A stretch of DNA of 13,096 bases from an uncultured Clostridia bacterium (GTDB lineage Bacteria; Bacillota; Clostridia; Christensenellales; Borkfalkiaceae): NCBI GenBank assembly GCA_937912025.1, contig CALDOZ010000054.1, positions 1-13,096 of the forward strand, read 5' to 3'. Below, piece by piece: positions 5,731 through 12,998 of the stretch; the first letter of the stretch is position 1, and each line of letters begins with the position of its first letter. The notes under the pieces were generated by a model. It saw only the letters and a list, made by a program, of their open reading frames with translations. It did not search any database and was not told where the DNA came from. The position numbers and the translations under genes are program-made.

Positions 5731-6288
5731 ATGGAAAAAGAGATTAAAAATGAAACGGTTGACGGTAAAACGTCAACGGATAATGAAAAAGTAACTGACG
5801 TAACTAAACTTGACGCTAAAACTGCTAAAAAAATGCTTAAAGAAGTTTTATTAGAAAACGAAACGTTAAAAGCAGACGCTCTCAAGTATAAGGACGCGTG
5901 GTATAGAACTGCCGCTGATTTTGAAAATTTTAAAAAGCGTAATAGCGAAACGCGCTCAAACGCTTATAAAGACGGTAAAACTGACGTAATTTCAAAAATT
6001 TTAGTAATTGGCGACAGTCTTGATAGGGCTTTACTTATGAAACTTGACGAAAAAACTCGTGAAGGCATAGAACTTACCGCCCGCAATTTTGAAGATATAT
6101 TAAAATCGCTTGACGTAACGGCTATTAACCCCGTTGGCGAAGATTTTGACCCGTTAACTCAAGAAGCAATAATGAAAGTTCCTGCTGAAGAAGGGGAAAC
6201 GGAAGGAAAAGTTAAACAAGTTTTCTTAAAAGGTTACAAACTTGGCGATAAAGTGATAAGATACGCTCAAGTTGTTGTAATCGGTTAA
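5731..6288 (+). CDS. grpE: Nucleotide exchange factor GrpE
   Basis: A 185-residue cochaperone that releases ADP from DnaK. The first 35 residues are charged and disordered. Residues about 35-85 form the long dimer coiled coil, including YRTAADFENFKKRN. The beta-wing domain closes the protein, with DPLTQEAIM, VKQVFLKGYKLGDKVIRYAQVVV. Length and signatures are normal. It starts 2 bases after the hrcA stop with only a weak AGGT ribosome site inside the end of hrcA, so it is probably translationally coupled. It ends 30 bases before dnaK. It shows a marked preference for C-ending codons before G (see findings). Confidence 0.97.
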   Translation: MEKEIKNETVDGKTSTDNEKVTDVTKLDAKTAKKMLKEVLLENETLKADALKYKDAWYRTAADFENFKKRNSETRSNAYKDGKTDVISKILVIGDSLDRALLMKLDEKTREGIELTARNFEDILKSLDVTAINPVGEDFDPLTQEAIMKVPAEEGETEGKVKQVFLKGYKLGDKVIRYAQVVVIG

Positions 6289-6318
6289 ATATAAAATTCA
6301 CTTAAAGGAGATATAAAA

Positions 6319-8124
6319 ATGGGAAAAATAATTGGTATTGACTTAGGTACAACAAACTCTTGCGTTGCAGTAATGGAAGGTGGCGAACCTGTCGTAATTG
6401 CGAACGCTGAAGGTTCGAGAACTACACCGTCGGTTGTAGGTTTCCAAAAAGACGGGGAAAGACTCGTTGGTCAAGTTGCTAAGCGTCAAGCGGTAGCAAA
6501 TAGCGATAGAACGGTGCTTTCAATTAAACGTCATATGGGTTCTGACTTTAAAGTTACTATTGACGATAAAAAATATTCACCACAAGAAATTTCGGCTATG
6601 ATTTTAGCAAAACTTAAAAAAGATGCCGAAGCATACCTTGGCGAAACTGTAACGGATGCAGTTATTACTTGTCCTGCTTACTTTAACGACGCTCAACGTC
6701 AAGCGACTAAAGACGCTGGTAAAATTGCCGGCTTAAACGTTCTTCGCGTTATAAACGAGCCAACCGCTGCCGCTCTTGCTTACGGTCTTGATAAAGATAC
6801 AAACTCGCACAAAGTTATTATTTACGACCTTGGCGGTGGTACTTTCGACGTTTCTATCTTAGATATTGGCGACGGTGTATTTGAAGTTCTTGCAACAAGC
6901 GGTAACAATATGCTTGGTGGTGACGACTTTGATAAAAAGGTTATGGATTACCTTATCGGCGAATTTAAAAAGTCTGACGGTATTGACCTTTCTAAAGATA
7001 AAATGGCTATGCAACGTCTTAAAGAGGCTGCTGAAAAGGCTAAAATCGAACTTTCAAGCATGAGTTCAACTAACGTAAATCTTCCGTTTATCACGGCGGA
7101 CGCTACCGGTCCTAAACACCTTGATATTACTATTACTCGTCAAAAATTCGACGCTATTACTGAAGATTTAGTTCAAATGACTATTGACCCACTTACTAAA
7201 GCAATGAAAGACGCTGACCTTTCGTTTAGCGACATTGCAAAAGTAATTTTAGTTGGTGGTTCAACTCGTATTCCTGCCGTTGTAGAAAAAGTTAAAGCGG
7301 TAACTGGTAAAGAGCCGTTCAAAGGCATTAACCCTGACGAATGCGTTGCAATCGGTGCTGCAATTCAAGGCGGTGTATTAACGGGCGAAGTTAAAGACGT
7401 ATTACTTCTTGACGTTACTCCACTTACTCTTGGTATTGAAACTTTAGGTGGCGTATGTACTCCGCTTATTGAAAGAAATACTACTATTCCTGCTAAAAAA
7501 TCACAAGTATTCTCAACTGCTGTTGACAATCAACCAGAAGTTACTATTCACGTTCTTCAAGGCGAAAGAAAGTTCGCTAAAGACAATAAAACTCTTGGTC
7601 AATTCAACCTTACGGGAATTGCTCCTGCTCCACGCGGAATTCCTCAAATAGAAGTTACTTTTGATATTGACGCTAACGGTATAGTTCACGTTACTGCTAA
7701 AGACCTTGGTACTCAAAAAACTGCCGATATTACTATTACTTCTTCAACAAACCTTACAGAAGAAGAAATTAATAAAGCGGTTAAAGAAGCGCAACAATAC
7801 GAAGAAGAAGACAAGAAGAGAAAAGAAGCCGTTGATAATAGAAACAATCTTGACGGTATGATTTTCCAAATGGAAAAAGCCCTTAAAGAAAACGGAGATA
7901 AACTTCCTGAAGAAGATAAAACTAAACTTGAAGAACTCTTAAAAGAAGCAAAAACCGAACTTGAAAGCAACGATAACGACAGAATTAAAGCGGCAACTGA
8001 AAAACTTTCAAACGAAGCGCAAGCAATTTTTGCTAAAATTTATCAACAAGCAGGCGGAAATGCTACCGGTACGGGCGACGGTACTACTACCGGCGACGAC
8101 GATACTGAATTCCACCAAAACTAA
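6319..8124 (+). CDS. dnaK: Chaperone protein DnaK (Hsp70)
   Basis: A 601-residue Hsp70. The ATPase domain shows IGIDLGTTNSCVAVMEGG at residues 4-21, YFNDAQRQATKDAG, IYDLGGGTFDVSI and VGGSTRIPAV. It lacks the insertion near residue 80 that Gram-negative DnaKs carry, as expected for Firmicutes. The substrate-binding domain has the linker DVLLLDVTPLTLGIETLGG and then the beta sandwich (QVTIHVLQGER type). The helical lid ends in a Gly/Thr/Asp-rich disordered tail (about 580-601) that lacks the EEVD-like end of many homologues. AAAGGAG at 6304-6310 gives it the strongest ribosome site of the first three genes. It works with GrpE and DnaJ encoded on either side. Confidence 0.99.
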   Translation: MGKIIGIDLGTTNSCVAVMEGGEPVVIANAEGSRTTPSVVGFQKDGERLVGQVAKRQAVANSDRTVLSIKRHMGSDFKVTIDDKKYSPQEISAMILAKLKKDAEAYLGETVTDAVITCPAYFNDAQRQATKDAGKIAGLNVLRVINEPTAAALAYGLDKDTNSHKVIIYDLGGGTFDVSILDIGDGVFEVLATSGNNMLGGDDFDKKVMDYLIGEFKKSDGIDLSKDKMAMQRLKEAAEKAKIELSSMSSTNVNLPFITADATGPKHLDITITRQKFDAITEDLVQMTIDPLTKAMKDADLSFSDIAKVILVGGSTRIPAVVEKVKAVTGKEPFKGINPDECVAIGAAIQGGVLTGEVKDVLLLDVTPLTLGIETLGGVCTPLIERNTTIPAKKSQVFSTAVDNQPEVTIHVLQGERKFAKDNKTLGQFNLTGIAPAPRGIPQIEVTFDIDANGIVHVTAKDLGTQKTADITITSSTNLTEEEINKAVKEAQQYEEEDKKRKEAVDNRNNLDGMIFQMEKALKENGDKLPEEDKTKLEELLKEAKTELESNDNDRIKAATEKLSNEAQAIFAKIYQQAGGNATGTGDGTTTGDDDTEFHQN

Positions 8125-8132
8125 AAACTAAA

Positions 8133-8158
8133 AGTGAAGGGGTTAAAATCCCTTCACT
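8133..8158 (+). other. Intergenic hairpin between dnaK and dnaJ
   Basis: Arms 8133-8142 and 8149-8158 make a 10-pair stem (nine Watson-Crick, one G-U) with the six-base loop TTAAAA. No T-run follows, so it is not a good terminator. It starts 9 bases after the dnaK stop. It may protect or process the mRNA so that dnaK is made in excess over dnaJ. Confidence 0.75.
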
Positions 8159-8179
8159 AACTCATTTTAAAGGTTAAAT

Positions 8180-9343
8180 ATGGCAAATTATTACGAGATT
8201 TTAGGCGTTTCTAAAGACGCCACTCAAGACGAAATTAAAACCGCTTACCGCAAACTCGTTAAGCAATACCATCCCGACCTTCATCCAAACGACCCCGTGT
8301 GCGCCGCTAAGTTTAAAGAAATAAACGAAGCAAACGAAACGCTTAGCGACCCTCAAAAACGTAAAAAGTACGATTTTGAGCAAGAGCATCCTGGTATGGG
8401 CGGATTTGGTGGCTTTGGCGGTGGCGCTTATGAAAGTACTGGCGGTTTCGGTGGGTTTGACGATATATTTGGCGATATTTTCAGTCAGTTTACCGGCGGT
8501 GGCGCAAGAGCAAGCCAAGAAGTAAACCGTAAAGGTCAAGATATAAGCCTTGAAGTTGAACTTTCTTTCCTTGACGCTGCAAAAGGTTGCACTAAGGAAG
8601 TATCGTATAATAGAAACGAGCCTTGTAAAACGTGTAGGGGAACGGGCGCTAAAAACGGTTCATCGTACTCAACATGTTATACTTGTAAAGGAAAAGGTCA
8701 AATTCAATACGTTTCAGGCGGTGGATTTTTCCAATCAATTAGCGTTAGGCCGTGTACAGACTGTAACGGCACGGGCAAGCGCATTTTAGAAAAATGTCCT
8801 GATTGTAGCGGAAGGGGTTATAATAAAACTAAAACTACTGTTTCTTTTGATATTCCAGCAGGCGCTGACACTAATTCGTACATTAGAAAACGCGGTTATG
8901 GCGACGCTTCTAAAACGGGCGGTGAAGCAGGCGACCTTATAGTAGTATTTAAGGTTTTACCACATAAAATTTTTAAACGTAAAAATTACGATTTGTACTT
9001 AGAACTTCCAATTCCTTTCAAACTTGCAACGCTTGGCGGAAAGGTTAAAATCCCAACGCTTGACGATACTATAGAAATAACTATTCCTGAATGTACTCAA
9101 AGCGGTAAAACGTTTACAGTTAAGGGTAAGGGTATACGCTCGCGTATGGGCTTTGGCGACTTGTTTGTAACGGTTGTTGTTGAAGTGCCTGACCGTCTTA
9201 ATAAAGACGCGCGCAAGGCTTTAGAGAAGTTTGACGACGCTTTAAATATTAAGCAATACGAAAAAATTCGTAAATTTAATGAAGATATGAGTTCGCTTTA
9301 CGGCGTTGATTATCTTAAAGGCGATGAAAAAAAGAAAAAATAA
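8180..9343 (+). CDS. dnaJ: Chaperone protein DnaJ (type I Hsp40)
   Basis: A 387-residue full type I DnaJ that stimulates DnaK ATPase and delivers unfolded proteins. The J domain spans 1-68 with the HPD motif at 31-33. A Gly/Phe-rich linker covers about 72-110. The zinc domain has four CxxCxGxG repeats with cysteine pairs at 149/152, 166/169, 192/195 and 206/209, so both zinc centres are intact. The two C-terminal beta domains follow, with GDLIVVFKVLPH and the LPIPFKLATLGGKVKIPTL block, then a dimerisation tail ending in a Lys run. The ribosome site is AAAGG at 8169-8173. It follows dnaK across a short gap with a hairpin and is co-transcribed from the CIRCE promoter. Confidence 0.98.
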   Translation: MANYYEILGVSKDATQDEIKTAYRKLVKQYHPDLHPNDPVCAAKFKEINEANETLSDPQKRKKYDFEQEHPGMGGFGGFGGGAYESTGGFGGFDDIFGDIFSQFTGGGARASQEVNRKGQDISLEVELSFLDAAKGCTKEVSYNRNEPCKTCRGTGAKNGSSYSTCYTCKGKGQIQYVSGGGFFQSISVRPCTDCNGTGKRILEKCPDCSGRGYNKTKTTVSFDIPAGADTNSYIRKRGYGDASKTGGEAGDLIVVFKVLPHKIFKRKNYDLYLELPIPFKLATLGGKVKIPTLDDTIEITIPECTQSGKTFTVKGKGIRSRMGFGDLFVTVVVEVPDRLNKDARKALEKFDDALNIKQYEKIRKFNEDMSSLYGVDYLKGDEKKKK

Positions 9344-9389
9344 ATAATTAATTAAATTTTTGCTCATAATATCTACTAAGGAGGGTTTT

Positions 9390-9545
9390 ATGAGAAAGTT
9401 TAATTCGGGTGAAATTGCCCCTGTTTCTGCTACTTATTGTGAAGTAGATAGTCAAGGTAAAGTTTTAAATTGTGTTGAAGTTAAAAAAGGCGATAGACTT
9501 CCGCCACTTCAAAGTTCAAAACACTATTACGAACTTAAAGACTAA
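9390..9545 (+). CDS. YjzC-like small protein at the end of the heat-shock operon
   Basis: A 51-residue protein with the layout of the YjzC family: F-x-S-G-E-x-A-P near the start, Y-C-E-V-D-x-x-G-K in the middle and V-K-K-G-D-R-L-P-P before the end. No catalytic or metal motif is seen; the role of the family is unknown to me. The start ATG at 9390 is fixed by AAGGAGGG at 9378-9385, a near-perfect ribosome site. The gene begins 46 bases after dnaJ with no terminator in between and is followed by a strong terminator, so it appears to be the last gene of the HrcA-controlled unit and would be heat-inducible. Confidence 0.7.
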   Translation: MRKFNSGEIAPVSATYCEVDSQGKVLNCVEVKKGDRLPPLQSSKHYYELKD

Positions 9546-9573
9546 TTTATAATTAAATAATTAAATTAATTAA

Positions 9574-9616
9574 AAAATTAAAGTGCTTGTAATTTACTTA
9601 CAGGCATTTTAATTTT
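9574..9616 (+). terminator. Strong terminator closing the heat-shock operon
   Basis: Arms 9574-9592 and 9598-9616 pair over 19 bases with a five-base loop (TTTAC). The outer half is A/T, so the stem carries A-runs on one side and T-runs on the other and could act in both directions. Confidence 0.9.
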
Positions 9617-9664
9617 GTGTTTATTTTGGTTTTGTATTGCAAAAAAAGGCAATATGTGATAAAC

Positions 9665-9670
9665 TATAAT
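9665..9670 (+). promoter_or_regulatory. Probable -10 of the small-protein/prmA unit
   Basis: TATAAT at 9665-9670 lies 22 bases before the ATG at 9693 and after the operon terminator. There is no good -35 at normal spacing; a 6-base inverted repeat (TATTGC at 9635, GCAATA at 9649) sits where it would be. This could mean activator dependence or an operator. Confidence 0.35.
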
Positions 9671-9692
9671 AAAAAATTTAAGAGGTATTATT

Positions 9693-9896
9693 ATGAAAGG
9701 TTTTATTGAAATTGAAACTACTGACGGCGATATTATGTATCTTAACGTTAATCATATAGCGTCGATTAACGAAACGGAAGATTATGGTCAAAATATTACT
9801 ATGTCTAATGGTGAACAATATTTTACAGACACAAGTCTTAAAGAGATTTTTTTACTTATAGAAGAAGCAACTATTTGTGATAAAACAAAGGCGTAA
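9693..9896 (+). CDS. Small protein, FlbD-like pattern, first of a tandem pair
   Basis: A 67-residue soluble protein of unknown function. Its pattern is strand-rich: MKGFIEIET, then YLNVNHIASIN, then NITMSNGEQYFT, then a helix KEIFLLIEEA. This order (strand, L-N-x-x-x-I, strand with x-N-G-x, helix) resembles short FlbD-like beta proteins, but no flagellar genes are near. The ribosome site is AGAGG at 9681-9685. It shares the start MKG(F/Y)I, the VN-x-I core and the end LIEEAT-x3-KTK with the next gene, 17 bases away, so the two are a tandem duplication. There is no signal peptide or membrane segment. Confidence 0.7.
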   Translation: MKGFIEIETTDGDIMYLNVNHIASINETEDYGQNITMSNGEQYFTDTSLKEIFLLIEEATICDKTKA

Positions 9897-9913
9897 TATT
9901 TTATAGGTGAATT

Positions 9914-10120
9914 ATGAAAGGATATATTAAGGTTATTAATACTAGGTATGAAAAAGAAGAAGTTTACGTCAACGTAAATCAAATTAAAATGTTAAAACAG
10001 TTTGGTAAAAAAATTCTCATATATTTAAATGAACAATTTACTGTTCACGTAGAAATGACAATGGAAGAATTAACTACCTTAATAGAAGAAGCAACATACT
10101 TTAATAAAACAAAAGATTAA
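9914..10120 (+). CDS. Small protein, FlbD-like pattern, second of a tandem pair
   Basis: A 68-residue paralogue of the protein encoded just upstream. The N-terminus (MKGYIKV), the VNVNQIKML core, the strand KILIYLNEQF and the C-terminal LIEEATYFNKTKD align without large gaps, while the middle is strongly diverged, so the duplication is not recent. The NG turn of the first copy is NE here. The ribosome site is AGGTGA at 9906-9911. The stop lies three bases before prmA, which has no clear ribosome site of its own, so prmA translation is probably coupled to this gene. Function unknown. Confidence 0.7.
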   Translation: MKGYIKVINTRYEKEEVYVNVNQIKMLKQFGKKILIYLNEQFTVHVEMTMEELTTLIEEATYFNKTKD

Positions 10121-10123
10121 TAT

Positions 10124-11071
10124 ATGAAATATATAGAACTTACTATAACAACAACACACGAAGCAGAAGAACTCGTTTCGTCAAAACTGTGGGAATACAC
10201 AGATTACGGCGTAGCCGTTTGCGACGATAACGACGTTTTAGAACTTATAAATAAACGCCGTCACACTTGGGATTATATTGAAGACGGTATTACCGCAAGC
10301 TTAGGTAGTGGTGTTACGCTTGTAAAATGCTATCTTGACGTTGAAACAGCAGACAGCGTTAGCCTTGAAATTGAAAAGTCACTTATAGACCTTAAAGAAA
10401 ATTGCAAAGATTATTTAAACTTTGGCACGTTAGAAATAGTAAAGCGTGTTGTTGACGGTGACGATTGGATTGAAATTTGGCGCAAGCATTATCGCCCTAT
10501 GGATATGGGTAAAGTTGTAATTTGTCCTGAATGGATTGATTATATTGCAAAAGACGGTCAAACAGTAGTAAAAATTGATAGCAATATGGCGTTTGGTACG
10601 GGCGAGCATGAAACGACGTCTATGTGCATAGATTTTTTAATTAAGTACGTTGACGGTGGGGTTACCGTTTTAGACGTTGGCACGGGTTCTGGTATTTTAG
10701 GTATTACTGCTGTTAAACTTGGCGCTAAAAAGTCCGTTATGACTGATATTGACGAAGTTGCCGTTCAAACTGCAATAAAAAATGCTAAACTTAACGGCGT
10801 TAGCGATAAATGTCTAATTACGTTAGACAATTTACTTGATAAAGATAATTCTATTGGCGATATCGTAGTAGCGAATATTACCGCCGATATTTTGTGCGTG
10901 TTGTCAGATAGTTTAAGTAAACATTGTCACGATAATTCTATTTTAATATTAAGTGGAATACTTCGCGAAAAAGTTGAAATGGTAACGAGCGCGTACGCTA
11001 AACTTGGTTATAAAATAATTAACAGTAACGCTAAGGGCGAATGGGTTGCCTTGGCATTAAAAAAGGTATGA
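10124..11071 (+). CDS. prmA: Ribosomal protein L11 methyltransferase PrmA
   Basis: A 315-residue SAM-dependent enzyme that trimethylates ribosomal protein L11 before or after ribosome assembly. The N-terminal L11-recognition domain (1-60: MKYIELTITTTHEAEELVSSKLWE...) is followed by WRKHYRPMDMGKVVICPEW near 119-137. The family mark D-x3-AFGTGEHETT is at 152-165, SAM motif I VLDVGTGSGILGI at 182-194, and VANITADIL at 249-257. Length is normal. The start is 3 bases after the previous stop without a Shine-Dalgarno sequence. Its last bases overlap mtaB (ATGA). In related genomes prmA usually stands directly after dnaJ; here a terminator and two small genes separate them. Confidence 0.96.
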   Translation: MKYIELTITTTHEAEELVSSKLWEYTDYGVAVCDDNDVLELINKRRHTWDYIEDGITASLGSGVTLVKCYLDVETADSVSLEIEKSLIDLKENCKDYLNFGTLEIVKRVVDGDDWIEIWRKHYRPMDMGKVVICPEWIDYIAKDGQTVVKIDSNMAFGTGEHETTSMCIDFLIKYVDGGVTVLDVGTGSGILGITAVKLGAKKSVMTDIDEVAVQTAIKNAKLNGVSDKCLITLDNLLDKDNSIGDIVVANITADILCVLSDSLSKHCHDNSILILSGILREKVEMVTSAYAKLGYKIINSNAKGEWVALALKKV

Positions 11072-12306
11072 AAGCAGTAGTTTTTACACTCGGTTGCAAA
11101 GTTAACAGTTGTGAAAGCGCGTCCATTATAAAAGGTCTTAGCGACTTAGAGTATGAAGTTTCAGACGAACTCGGTTACGCCGACTTGTACGTTTTAAACA
11201 CTTGCTCGGTTACAGCCGAGGCTCAAAAAAAATCGCGCCAACTCGTTGCAAGAGTTAGAAAATTTAATAGCAATGCAAAAATTATCGTTTGCGGTTGCGC
11301 TTCTGAAAACGAACCTAACGACTTTGTTGGTAAGGACGGGGTGTCGCTTGTTATAGGTACTCGTAATAAAAGCAAAATTGTAAATATGCTAGATAGTAGC
11401 GGTGTTTTTATTAGCGATAACGACGAGTATTACGTCGAAAATTTACCGCCAAAGCGTTTAAAAACTCGCGCTTTTATTAAAGTTCAAGACGGGTGCAATA
11501 ATTTTTGTTCGTACTGTATAATACCGTATTTACGCGGTAGAAGTAGGTCGCGTAGCGTTGAGAGTATTAAAAGCGAAATAGACTATCTAAACCCAACGGA
11601 AGCCGTTTTAACGGCAATCAACTTGTCTGCTTATAACTATAACGGAACAACGCTTGGCGGTTTGCTTGATAGTTTAAGTGGTGTTAATTGCAGAATTAGG
11701 CTTGGCAGTTTAGAAGAAGTAATTATAAGCGAAGAGTTTTTAAAAGGCACTCAAAAATTAACTAATTTTGCTCCGCATTTTCACTTGTCTTTGCAGTCTG
11801 GCTCGGATGACGTTTTAAAGAGTATGAATAGGCATTATTTGACTAATGATTTTGAACGCTCGGTTAATTTGATAAGAGAGTTTTATCCGCTTGCAGGTAT
11901 TACTACCGACGTGATAGTTGGTTTTCCAACTGAAACTGAAGAAGATTTTACTAATACGCTTGAATTTTGCAAAAAAGTTAAGTTTTCAGATATTCATTGT
12001 TTTCCGTTTTCGCCAAGAAAGGGAACTGTTGCGTATGGCTTAAAAGACTTGCCGTCCGACGTTAAAAAGGATAGGTTAAATAGGTTATTAGAATTAAAAA
12101 AGCAACTTAAAGACGAGTTTATTAATGCTAATTTAGGTAGAGTTGGCGAAGTTGTTTTTGAAGAGTTTGACGGAACGTATTCTATCGGTTATACCGAAAA
12201 TTATATAAAAACTTACGTTTTAGGTGAGTTTTCTAAGAATATTAGTAAAGTTATGCTTGAAAAACCGTATAACGACGGCGTTATTGCAAGCATTATTAAG
12301 GAGTGA
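11068..12306 (+). CDS. mtaB: tRNA t6A37 methylthiotransferase MtaB
   Basis: A 412-residue radical-SAM methylthiotransferase that converts t6A37 of tRNA-Lys to ms2t6A. The N-terminal MTTase domain carries the cluster cysteines Cys10 (TLGCKVN), Cys46 (LNTCSVT) and Cys77 (VCGCASE). The radical-SAM motif is CxxxCxxC at Cys143, Cys147 and Cys150 (DGCNNFCSYCIIPYLRGRSRSR region). A C-terminal TRAM-like region follows from about 355. The LGCKVN start and the order prmA-mtaB point to MtaB rather than MiaB or RimO. The ATG at 11068 overlaps the prmA stop as ATGA and gives the family N-terminus. An in-frame ATG at 11041, with a possible GGG-type site, would add nine residues. It ends 3 bases before the HIT gene. 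Confidence 0.94.
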   Translation: MKAVVFTLGCKVNSCESASIIKGLSDLEYEVSDELGYADLYVLNTCSVTAEAQKKSRQLVARVRKFNSNAKIIVCGCASENEPNDFVGKDGVSLVIGTRNKSKIVNMLDSSGVFISDNDEYYVENLPPKRLKTRAFIKVQDGCNNFCSYCIIPYLRGRSRSRSVESIKSEIDYLNPTEAVLTAINLSAYNYNGTTLGGLLDSLSGVNCRIRLGSLEEVIISEEFLKGTQKLTNFAPHFHLSLQSGSDDVLKSMNRHYLTNDFERSVNLIREFYPLAGITTDVIVGFPTETEEDFTNTLEFCKKVKFSDIHCFPFSPRKGTVAYGLKDLPSDVKKDRLNRLLELKKQLKDEFINANLGRVGEVVFEEFDGTYSIGYTENYIKTYVLGEFSKNISKVMLEKPYNDGVIASIIKE

Positions 12307-12309
12307 ATT

Positions 12310-12648
12310 ATGGATTGTTTATTTTGTAAATTTGTAAGTGGCGAATATAAGTGCGATAAAGTTTTTGAAAACGACGATATGATTATTATTCGCGATATTG
12401 CGCCTAAGGCAAAAAATCATTTTCTTGCTATACCTAAAGTTCATTTTAAATTCTTAGCCCAAATGAATAGTAGCGACGCTGAACTTGTTGGTCGCATTTT
12501 AAAAACTATTCCAACGCTTAGCGATTTGCTTGAACTTCAAAATGGCTATCGTCTTGTTATTAATCAAGGCGACGATCCAGGTCAAACCGTTCCACATTTA
12601 CATATACATATTTTGTCTGGACAAAAAATGGAGTGGAATCCCGCTTAA
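12310..12648 (+). CDS. HIT-family nucleotide hydrolase (PKCI/HinT type)
   Basis: A 112-residue histidine-triad protein. It begins with DCLFCKFVSGE, the Cys3/Cys6 pair typical of the zinc-binding HinT-like branch, then IIRDIAPKAKNHFLAIPK (27-43). The catalytic triad HLHIH is at 96-100, followed by ILSG, with His98 as the expected nucleophile. Family members hydrolyse adenosine phosphoramidates or similar nucleotidyl adducts such as aminoacyl-AMP. The ribosome site AAGGAG at 12298-12303 lies in the end of mtaB. It is the last gene of the prmA-mtaB unit; the adjacency to translation genes is common in Clostridia. The natural substrate cannot be told. Confidence 0.93.
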   Translation: MDCLFCKFVSGEYKCDKVFENDDMIIIRDIAPKAKNHFLAIPKVHFKFLAQMNSSDAELVGRILKTIPTLSDLLELQNGYRLVINQGDDPGQTVPHLHIHILSGQKMEWNPA

Positions 12649-12685
12649 AAAATGCGTTTTAATTGCTAATATGGGTTAATTATGC

Positions 12686-12714
12686 TTGACAATTAACTTT
12701 TGTGCTTGTATAAT
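12686..12714 (+). promoter_or_regulatory. Consensus promoter of rpsU
   Basis: TTGACA at 12686-12691 and TATAAT at 12709-12714, 17 bases apart, match the sigma-A consensus at every base, as expected for a highly expressed ribosomal protein gene. The start is near 12721, 37 bases before the ATG. Confidence 0.93.
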
Positions 12715-12757
12715 TATATGGCATACTGAACCAATAGGGTAAAGGAGGGTTGTTATT

Positions 12758-12937
12758 ATGTCTACTATCAGAGTTGGTGAAAACGAAACGCTTGACAGCG
12801 CGCTTCGCAGATTTAAAAGAAAATGTTCGCGTGATGGTATTATCGGCGACCTTCGTCGTAAAGAATTTTACGAAAGACCTTCAGTAAGAAGAAAGAAAAA
12901 AGCTGAAGCATCTAGAAAGAGAAACGCTAAAGGCTAA
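12758..12937 (+). CDS. rpsU: Small ribosomal subunit protein bS21
   Basis: A 59-residue, strongly basic ribosomal protein S21 that binds the 30S subunit near the anti-Shine-Dalgarno end of 16S rRNA and helps start translation. The sequence shows the usual features: V-x-E-N-E-x-L-D-S-A-L-R-R-F-K-R, then C-S-R-D-G-I-I-G-D-L-R-R-K-E-F-Y-E-R-P-S, and a Lys/Arg tail. The ribosome site AAAGGAGGG at 12741-12749 is near perfect. It has its own promoter and terminator, so it is expressed apart from the prmA-mtaB-hit unit although it follows it directly, which is the common order in Clostridia. Confidence 0.98.
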   Translation: MSTIRVGENETLDSALRRFKRKCSRDGIIGDLRRKEFYERPSVRRKKKAEASRKRNAKG

Positions 12938-12956
12938 AATTAAATAAGTTTTTACA

Positions 12957-12998
12957 CCCGTATAGATTATTGATTTAATTTATACGGGCTCTTTTTTT
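12957..12998 (+). terminator. Intrinsic terminator of rpsU
   Basis: Arms 12957-12969 and 12976-12988 make a 13-pair stem with one G-U pair and a six-base loop, followed by CTC and seven T (12992-12998). Confidence 0.93.

Noticed and set aside
8201..8539. 112-codon minus-strand open frame inside dnaJ
   Set aside because: Antisense to the J domain and Gly-rich linker; no start signals.
11041..11067. ATG at 11041 as start of mtaB
   Set aside because: It adds nine residues outside the family N-terminus; the ATGA overlap at 11068 fits better, though the earlier start cannot be fully excluded.
12646..12675. Terminator between the HIT gene and rpsU
   Set aside because: Only a six-base A/T inverted repeat is seen with no T-run, too weak to call.
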